DNA from: Streptomyces sp. 2114.4
GTDB lineage: Bacteria; Actinomycetota; Actinomycetes; Streptomycetales; Streptomycetaceae
Direction: 5' to 3'
NCBI RefSeq assembly: GCF_900187385.1
Contig: NZ_FYEY01000001.1
Coordinates: 5,456,001 to 5,520,000 of the forward strand
DNA: 64,000 bases
Shown: one piece after another, positions 58,019 through 64,000 of the stretch
How the letters are laid out: every line of letters starts with the position of its first letter
Numbering within the stretch: position 1 is the stretch's first letter
Position numbers and translations under genes: made by a program
Notes under the pieces: generated by a model
The model's input: only the letters and a program-made list of their open reading frames with translations
Told to the model about the DNA's origin: nothing
Databases searched by the model: none

Positions 58019-61000
58019 TCAGGCGTCGAAGGCCTCCGCGACCAGCTGTGCCTGCTCGGCCTGGTGGCGCTTGGCGGAGCCGACGGCCGGCGACGAGGAG
58101 TGCGGCCGCGAGATGCGGCGCAGGCGCTCGCCGTGCGGGACATCGGCACCGACGGCCAGGTCGAGGTGGTCGATCAGGTTGAGGCCGAGGAACGGCCACG
58201 CACCCTGGTTCGCCGGCTCTTCCTGCGTCCACAGGTACTTCTCGGCGTTCGGGAACTTGGCGATCTCCGCCTGGAGTTCCTTGCCGGGAAGCGGGTAAAG
58301 GCGCTCGATGCGGACGATCGCGGTGTCGTTCGCGCCGCGCTTCTCGCGCTCGGCCTCCAGGTCGTAGTAGACCTTGCCGGAGCAGAAGATGACCTTGCGG
58401 ACATCCTCGGCCTTGACCGTGGAGTCACCGATGACGGGGCGGAAGCCGCCCGTCGTGAACTCTTCCGTCTTCGACGCCGCGGCCTTCAGACGCAGCATCG
58501 ACTTCGGGGTGAAGACGACCAGCGGCTTGTGGTGCGGGTTGTGGACCTGCCAGCGCAGCAGGTGGAAGTAGTTCGACGGCAGGGTCGGCGCGGCGACCGT
58601 CATGTTGTTCTGCGCGCACAGCTGGAGGAAGCGCTCGATCCGGGCCGAGGAGTGGTCCGGGCCCTGGCCCTCGTAGCCGTGCGGCAGCAGCAGGGTGACG
58701 CCGGACGTCTGGCCCCACTTCTGCTCCGCCGACGAGATGAACTCGTCGACGACGGTCTGGGCGCCGTTGACGAAGTCACCGAACTGCGCCTCCCACATGA
58801 CCAGCGCCTCCGGGCGGGCCAGGGAGTAGCCGTACTCGAAGCCCATCGCCGCGTACTCGCTCAGCAGCGAGTCGTAGACGTTGAAGCGGGCCTGGTCCTC
58901 GGCGAGGTAGAGCAGCGGGGTGAAGTCGTCACCGGTCGCGCGGTCGATCAGCACCGCGTGGCGCTGGCCGAAGGTGCCGCGGCGGGAGTCCTGGCCGGCG
59001 AGCCGGACCGGGGTGCCCTCCATCAGCAGCGAACCGATGGCCAGGGTCTCGCCCATGCCCCAGTCGATGGTGTCGTCCTCGACCTGGGCCGCGCGGCGCT
59101 GCAGCTGGGGCAGCAGACGCGGGTGGACGGTGACCCGCTCGGGGATGTTGACCTGCGACTCGGCGATCCGCTTGACGACCTCCTGGGAGATCGCGGTGTC
59201 GACGTAGACCGGGAACTCGGCCTTCGGCTGCGGCACCTCGGGGGCGGCCGGCGTCGTCGTGGCGTCGCGGACCTCGGTGAAGACCTTCTCCAGCTGGCCC
59301 TGGAAGTCCTGCAGCGCCTGCTCGGCCTCTTCCAGCGTGATGTCGCCGCGACCGATCAGGGACTCGGTGTAGAGCTTGCGCACCGAGCGCTTCTTGTCGA
59401 TCAGGTCGTACATCAGCGGCTGCGTGAAGGCCGGGTTGTCCGACTCGTTGTGACCGCGGCGGCGGTAGCAGATCAGGTCGATGACGACGTCCTTGTTGAA
59501 CGCCTGGCGGAACTCGAAGGCCAGACGGGCAACGCGGACGACGGCCTCGGGGTCGTCGCCGTTGACGTGGAAGATCGGCGCCTCGATCATGCGGGCCACG
59601 TCGGTGGCGTACATGGACGAACGCGACGACTCCGGGGCGGCGGTGAAGCCGACCTGGTTGTTGATGACCACGTGCACCGTGCCGCCGGTGCGGTAGCCGC
59701 GCAGCTGGGACATGTTCAGCGTCTCCGCGACCACGCCCTGGCCCGCGAAGGCCGCGTCACCGTGCAGCTGGATCGGCAGGACCGTGAAGTCCGTGCCGCC
59801 CTTGTTGATGATGTCCTGCTTGGCGCGCGCCACACCCTCGACGACCGGGTCGACGGCCTCCAGGTGGGAGGGGTTGGCGGTCAGCGAGACCTTGATCTGC
59901 TCACCGTCGAGGCCCGTGAAGGTGCCCTCGGCGCCCAGGTGGTACTTCACGTCGCCGGAGCCGTGCATCGACTTCGGGTCGAGGTTGCCCTCGAACTCGC
60001 GGAAGATCTGCGCGTACGACTTGCCGACGATGTTGGCGAGGACGTTGAGGCGGCCGCGGTGGGCCATGCCGATGACGACCTCGTCCAGACGCGACTCGGC
60101 CGCGGAGTCGATGACCGCGTCCAGCAGCGGGATGACGGACTCGCCGCCCTCCAGCGAGAAGCGCTTCTGGCCGACGTACTTCGTCTGCAGGAACGTCTCG
60201 AACGCCTCGGCGGAGTTCAGCCGGCGCAGGATGCGCAGCTGCTCCTCACGCTCGGGCGACTTGTGCGAGCGCTCGACCCGGTCCTGGATCCACTGGCGCT
60301 GCTTGGGGTCCTGGATGTGCATGAACTCGATGCCGGTGGTGCGGCAGTACGAGTCGCGCAGCACGCCCAGGATGTCGCGCAGCTTCATCATGGACTTGCC
60401 GGAGAAGCCGCCGACCGCGAACTCGCGCTCCAGGTCCCACAGGGTGAGGCCGTGCTCGGTGATGTCGAGGTCGGGGTGCTTGCGCTGGTGGTACTCCAGC
60501 GGGTCGGTGTCGGCCATGACGTGGCCGCGGACCCGGTAGGAGTGGATCAGCTCGAAGACCCGCGCGGCCTTGGTGACGTCGTCGTCGTGCGAGACGTCGA
60601 TGTCCCGCAGCCAGCGGACCGGCTCGTACGGGATCCGCAGCGACTTGAAGATGTCGTCGAAGAAGCCGTTCTCGCCGAGCAGCAGCTGGCTCATGATGCG
60701 CAGGAACTCGCCGGAGGCGGCGCCCTGGATCACCCGGTGGTCATAGGTGCTGGTCAGCGTCATGACCTTGGAGACACCCAGCTTGTTCAGGGCGTCCTGG
60801 GAGGTGCCCTGGAACTCCGCGGGGTAGTCCATCGCGCCGACGCCCATGATCATGGACTGGCCGGGCATCAGACGCGGCACGGAGTGCACGGTGCCGATGC
60901 CGCCCGGGTTCGTCAGCGACGCGGTGACTCCGGTGAAGTCGTCCATCGTGAGCTTGTTGTCGCGGGCCCGGCGGACGATGTCCTCGTAGGCCTGCCAGAA

Positions 61001-61825
61001 CTCGAAGAAGGTCAGCGTCTCGGCCTTCTTGATGGCGGCGACGACGAGCTGGCGGTCGCCGTTCGGCTTCACCAGGTCGATGGCCAGACCGAGGTTGACG
61101 TGATCGGGCTTGACCAGCGTCGGCTTGCCGTCCTTCTCCGCGAAGGAGTGGTTCATCGACGGCATGGCCTTGAGGGCCTGCACCATCGCGTACCCGATGA
61201 GGTGGGTGAAGGAGACCTTCCCACCGCGGGCGCGCTTGAGGTGGTTGTTGATCACGATGCGGTTGTCGAAGAGCAGCTTCACCGGGACCGCGCGGACGGA
61301 CGTGGCCGTCGGCAGCTCCAGGGAGGCGTTCATGTTCTTCGCAACGGCGGCCGACGGGCCGCGCAGCGTGACGAACTCGGGACCGGCAGTGACCTCGCCG
61401 TCGGCCTTCTGGGTGGCGGCCTTGGCGGCCGGCTTGGCCGGCGCGGCCTTGGCCGGGGCCGGCGCGCTCGCGGCCGGCTTCGCCGGGGTGGCCGGCTCAG
61501 AAGGCGGCGCGGCGGCGGCCGCTCCGGTGCTCGCACCGGACTGCTTCGGCTCCGCCGCGGCGGGCGCCGCCGGGGACGACTGCGCCGGGGCGGCCGGAGC
61601 GGGGGCAGCGCCCTCCGCCGGCTGGCCCGGCGCGGTGGCGCCGCCCGGCTTGTAGTCGGCGAAGAAGTCCCACCAGGCTCGGTCTACCGAGTTCGGGTCC
61701 TGGAGGTACTGCTGGTAGATCTCGTCGACGAGCCACTCATTGGGACCGAACGCGGCGGCAGGGTTCTTACCCTGCCCTTCCTGGTCGGTCGAGATGCTCG
61801 AGCTGTTGGGGGACTGTAGCGACAC
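58019..61825 (-). CDS. kgd: Multifunctional 2-oxoglutarate dehydrogenase E1/E2-type enzyme (Kgd/SucA)
   Basis: A 1268-residue TCA-cycle enzyme of the actinobacterial fused type. After a short conserved start ('FGPNEWLVDEIYQQYLQDPNSVD') and an Ala/Pro-rich linker (about 60-145), an E2-like acyltransferase domain (about 150-385) carries 'STYDHRVIQGAASGEFL'. The ThDP-dependent E1 domain follows with 'GMAHRGRLNVLANI', 'HGDAAFAGQGVV', 'RRRGHNESDNPAFTQP' and 'WEAQFGDFVNGAQ'. It decarboxylates 2-oxoglutarate and works with DlaT and Lpd encoded elsewhere. No lipoyl domain is present. The start is GTG at 61825. Confidence 0.96.
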   Translation of the reverse strand: MSLQSPNSSSISTDQEGQGKNPAAAFGPNEWLVDEIYQQYLQDPNSVDRAWWDFFADYKPGGATAPGQPAEGAAPAPAAPAQSSPAAPAAAEPKQSGASTGAAAAAPPSEPATPAKPAASAPAPAKAAPAKPAAKAATQKADGEVTAGPEFVTLRGPSAAVAKNMNASLELPTATSVRAVPVKLLFDNRIVINNHLKRARGGKVSFTHLIGYAMVQALKAMPSMNHSFAEKDGKPTLVKPDHVNLGLAIDLVKPNGDRQLVVAAIKKAETLTFFEFWQAYEDIVRRARDNKLTMDDFTGVTASLTNPGGIGTVHSVPRLMPGQSMIMGVGAMDYPAEFQGTSQDALNKLGVSKVMTLTSTYDHRVIQGAASGEFLRIMSQLLLGENGFFDDIFKSLRIPYEPVRWLRDIDVSHDDDVTKAARVFELIHSYRVRGHVMADTDPLEYHQRKHPDLDITEHGLTLWDLEREFAVGGFSGKSMMKLRDILGVLRDSYCRTTGIEFMHIQDPKQRQWIQDRVERSHKSPEREEQLRILRRLNSAEAFETFLQTKYVGQKRFSLEGGESVIPLLDAVIDSAAESRLDEVVIGMAHRGRLNVLANIVGKSYAQIFREFEGNLDPKSMHGSGDVKYHLGAEGTFTGLDGEQIKVSLTANPSHLEAVDPVVEGVARAKQDIINKGGTDFTVLPIQLHGDAAFAGQGVVAETLNMSQLRGYRTGGTVHVVINNQVGFTAAPESSRSSMYATDVARMIEAPIFHVNGDDPEAVVRVARLAFEFRQAFNKDVVIDLICYRRRGHNESDNPAFTQPLMYDLIDKKRSVRKLYTESLIGRGDITLEEAEQALQDFQGQLEKVFTEVRDATTTPAAPEVPQPKAEFPVYVDTAISQEVVKRIAESQVNIPERVTVHPRLLPQLQRRAAQVEDDTIDWGMGETLAIGSLLMEGTPVRLAGQDSRRGTFGQRHAVLIDRATGDDFTPLLYLAEDQARFNVYDSLLSEYAAMGFEYGYSLARPEALVMWEAQFGDFVNGAQTVVDEFISSAEQKWGQTSGVTLLLPHGYEGQGPDHSSARIERFLQLCAQNNMTVAAPTLPSNYFHLLRWQVHNPHHKPLVVFTPKSMLRLKAAASKTEEFTTGGFRPVIGDSTVKAEDVRKVIFCSGKVYYDLEAEREKRGANDTAIVRIERLYPLPGKELQAEIAKFPNAEKYLWTQEEPANQGAWPFLGLNLIDHLDLAVGADVPHGERLRRISRPHSSSPAVGSAKRHQAEQAQLVAEAFDA

Positions 61826-62062
61826 GGCGGCAACCGCCCTCTTCCGCTTCCTAAGGTGGTGGACAGCGGGAATAAAGGCTACGCCTGTTGGGACCCTGGA
61901 TGCAGGCTGGGAGGGTCACTCGTCGCGTACGTCACATTCCCGGACGGGTTTCGGGGCAGGACCTGACGGGAAACACACGAGGTTTGCCTGTATACGGGTA
62001 GGGCTGATCACCGCGGGACCCGCGCAGGAGTGCTCCCACCACCGACCCTACGTCAGCGGCCG

Positions 62063-63199
62063 TCAGCTTCGAGCTGACTCCAACCCCGGAAGGGTGACCC
62101 GGATCCGGCAGCCGCGGGGGGATTCGGCCACGCCGATGCGTCCGCCGTGCAGGTCGACGGCCCAGCGCGCGATGGCCAGGCCCAGGCCCGTCCCCCCGTC
62201 GGAGCCGGGGCCCGAGGGGGCGGGGCCGCCGCGATTGAAGCGCTCGAAGACCCGGTAGCGCTCCGACTCGGGGATGCCGGGGCCCTCGTCCTGCACGTCC
62301 AGCTCCAGGCTCTCGGGGCCCTCGCCGCGGCGCGCGTGCACCGTGACCCGGCCGTGCCGCGGACTGTGCTTGATCGCGTTGTCGATGAGATTGGCCACGA
62401 CCTGGTGCAGCCGCTCGGCGTCCGCGTGCGCGGTCAGCTCGGGCGGCGAGACATCGAGGTGGAGATGGACGTCCGTACGGGTGTGGGTGCCGGAGCCGGC
62501 GACCCCCGACGGCCCCGACAGCGTGGAGGCGCCGCGGCTCATATTGGCCTCCTTGAGCACCCCGGACAGATACGGCCAGACCTCGAAGCGCCGGGCGTGC
62601 AGCGGCACCACCCCGTTGTCCAGCCGGGACAGGTCGAGAAGGTGCTCGACGAGGCGGCCCAGCCGCTCGGTCTGCTTCAGTGCCGTCCGCATGGTCTCCG
62701 GGTCCGGCTCGCTGACCCCGTCGACGACGTTCTCCAGGACGGCACGGAGCGCGGCGATCGGGGTCCGCAGCTCGTGCGAGACATTCGCCACCAGCTCCTT
62801 GCGGTGGGTGTCCACCGCCTCCAGATCGGCCGCCATCCGGTTGAAGGCGTTCGCCAGATCGCCGAACTCGTCGCGGCGCTCCGAGCGGACCCGGCGGCTG
62901 TAGTTACCGTGCGCCATCGACCGGGTGACATCCGTCATCTCGTCGAGCGGAGCGGTCAGGCTGTTGGCCACGAACTGGGTGATCAGCAGCGAGGCGATCA
63001 CCGAGAAGATCGTGATCACCCGCAGCTCGGTCGCCGAGTGCATCGCGACGAAGACCAGCAGCGTGGTGATGATCACCGAGACGCTGACCAGCGCGCCGAG
63101 CGCGGCCTTCACCGAGCGGTACGGGTCGAGCGGGCGCAGCCCCTCCCAGACCCGCCGCCCCAGCTCACGAACGGGCGTGTGCCACCGGCGCCGCGTCAT
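62063..63199 (-). CDS. Sensor histidine kinase with minimal extracytoplasmic loop
   Basis: A 378-residue membrane kinase. Two hydrophobic helices (about 31-53 and 61-80) are joined by a loop of fewer than ten residues, followed by HAMP ('PLDEMTDVTRSMAHGNYSRRV'), the HisKA box 'ANVSHELRTP' (H142) and HATPase motifs 'NLIDNAIKHS', 'DEGPGIPE' and 'GTGLGLAIARW'. Such architecture fits intramembrane or envelope sensing. Its ATG overlaps the stop of the response regulator (ATGA), so the two are cotranslated. The signal is unknown. Confidence 0.93.
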   Translation of the reverse strand: MTRRRWHTPVRELGRRVWEGLRPLDPYRSVKAALGALVSVSVIITTLLVFVAMHSATELRVITIFSVIASLLITQFVANSLTAPLDEMTDVTRSMAHGNYSRRVRSERRDEFGDLANAFNRMAADLEAVDTHRKELVANVSHELRTPIAALRAVLENVVDGVSEPDPETMRTALKQTERLGRLVEHLLDLSRLDNGVVPLHARRFEVWPYLSGVLKEANMSRGASTLSGPSGVAGSGTHTRTDVHLHLDVSPPELTAHADAERLHQVVANLIDNAIKHSPRHGRVTVHARRGEGPESLELDVQDEGPGIPESERYRVFERFNRGGPAPSGPGSDGGTGLGLAIARWAVDLHGGRIGVAESPRGCRIRVTLPGLESARS

Positions 63200-63933
63200 G
63201 CGGCCGGGGTCTCCAGGGCATAGCCGACGCCGTGGACCGTACGGATGCGCTCGGCGCCGATCTTGCGGCGCAGTGCCTTGATGTGGCTGTCGACCGTACG
63301 GGTCCCGGAGGCGTCCGCCCAGTCCCACACCTCGGCCAGCAGCTGCTCACGGGAGAGCACCGCGCGGGGGGTGTTCGCCAGGCAGACCAGCAGATCGAAC
63401 TCGGTGGGCGTCAGATGGACGTCCGCGCCGCGCACCCGCACCCGGCGCTGGGCGTGGTCGATCTCCAGCTCGCCCAGCCGGAGGATGCCGGTGCGCGGGG
63501 TGTGCGCGGCCAGCGCCGCGCGCTCGACCCGCCGCAGCAGGACGTGCACCCGGGCGGCCAGCTCCCGCATCGAGAACGGCTTGGTCATGTAGTCGTCGGC
63601 GCCGACCCCGAGGCCGACGAGCATGTCGGTCTCGTCGTCCCGGGCGGTGAGCATCATCACGGGCACCGGCCGCTGGGCCTGGACCCGGCGGCACACCTCC
63701 AGGCCGTCGAAGCCCGGCAGCATCACATCGAGGACCAGCAGATCCGGCTGCCAGGCCTCCGCGGTCTCCACCGCGGCCGGGCCGTCGGTCGCCGTCTGCA
63801 CCTGGAAGCCCTCGGCGCGCAGCCGCGCCGCGATGGCCTCCACGATCGTCGGGTCGTCCTCCACGACCAGTACCCGGCGCTGGGCGCCCGGCGTGGCGGC
63901 GGCGCCGCCCTGCGTTGTCTGAGTCTGGTCCAT
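63196..63933 (-). CDS. OmpR/PhoB-family response regulator
   Basis: A 245-residue regulator. The receiver domain has 'VLVVEDDPTI' (acidic pocket), the phospho-acceptor D69 ('LLVLDVMLPG'), Thr in 'MMLTARDDE' and Lys in 'YMTKPFSM'. The C-terminal winged helix is 'HLTPTEFDLLVCLAN...RTVDSHIKALRRKIG'. A Gln/Thr/Ala tail precedes the receiver. The ATG at 63933 follows AGGGG; an ATG at 63948 is possible. It is the first gene of the two-component operon; the promoter lies at the window edge. Confidence 0.94.
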   Translation of the reverse strand: MDQTQTTQGGAAATPGAQRRVLVVEDDPTIVEAIAARLRAEGFQVQTATDGPAAVETAEAWQPDLLVLDVMLPGFDGLEVCRRVQAQRPVPVMMLTARDDETDMLVGLGVGADDYMTKPFSMRELAARVHVLLRRVERAALAAHTPRTGILRLGELEIDHAQRRVRVRGADVHLTPTEFDLLVCLANTPRAVLSREQLLAEVWDWADASGTRTVDSHIKALRRKIGAERIRTVHGVGYALETPAA

Positions 63934-64000
63934 CGCCCGCCCCTGCATGTCCACTGCGTGGTCGCGTATTGCTGGGCAGCAGCGTACGGGCATGGTGTGA

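Noticed and set aside
58064..61819. Antisense open frame of 1251 codons opposite kgd
   Set aside because: Shadow of a highly conserved enzyme gene; the product is low-complexity Arg/Gly/Leu/Val sequence without motifs.
1..64000. tRNA genes, rRNA, CRISPR arrays, insertion sequences, prophage or attachment sites
   Set aside because: None could be supported: no transposase or integrase motifs, no regularly spaced repeat-spacer pattern, and no tRNA cloverleaf was recognised by eye.

Overview
The window is very GC-rich (about 72%), gene-dense, and has almost only G or C in third codon positions. It carries Streptomyces marker genes: a WhiB-like protein, a SigB-type stress sigma factor with its anti-sigma factor, nickel superoxide dismutase, snapalysin, the actinobacterial Kgd/SucA fusion, and a TTA codon gene. 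It is best read as a core-chromosome segment of a Streptomyces species. From memory, its backbone order (nagB, sensor kinase, wblE, prsH-sigH, sodN/sodX, amino-acid ABC transporter, malic enzyme, kgd, two-component pair) matches the S. coelicolor SCO5235-SCO5283 region. No tRNA, rRNA, CRISPR array, insertion sequence or prophage was seen.

Layout. 0-10 kb: a cut GH3 hydrolase and DasR-controlled nagB (amino-sugar use), an SDR/TetR divergent pair, a GAF/PAS histidine kinase, wblE, a lipid kinase, and the prsH-sigH stress module with a BldD-type box upstream. 10-25 kb: Na+/H+ antiporter, PLP deaminase, AraC regulator plus glutaminase, a FabH-like ketosynthase, copA with a CsoR-like operator, corA, an ICL/PEP-mutase-family lyase, the crcB-DUF190-crcB fluoride operon, and snpA with its divergent LysR gene. 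25-40 kb: a second antiporter, a GT-C glycosyltransferase with a TTA codon, sodN/sodX, a CGNR regulator carrying an in-frame minisatellite, a methyltransferase, a polar amino-acid ABC operon, malic enzyme, quinone oxidoreductase, HutD, and a 47-aa HTH protein overlapping a Clp-N protein. 40-45.6 kb: beta-lactamase-fold hydrolase, a DUF4097-PadR operon with an operator-like dyad, and small secreted and cytosolic proteins.

The most unusual part is 45.67-57.92 kb, seven genes on one strand. Four resemble a vWA-MoxR-VMAP conflict system: a Trypco1-like protein, a trypsin-like protease with a VMAP-like C-terminus, a MoxR AAA ATPase, and a vWA protein with a TPR-like tail. They run directly into three that resemble an Fxs-type cyclophane RiPP system: a 72-aa precursor, a radical SAM/SPASM maturase, and a TIR/NB-ARC/TPR protein. 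The precursor does not end in the F-x-S-x-x signature of its family; it ends in a Tyr-Tyr-Glu-Asp tail. This is a candidate for a combined protease, STAND-NTPase and modified-peptide defence or signalling island.

57.9-64 kb returns to core genes: kgd, then an OmpR-type response regulator and a histidine kinase with almost no extracytoplasmic loop. Family names are from recognition of motifs and overall protein appearance; no database search was run.
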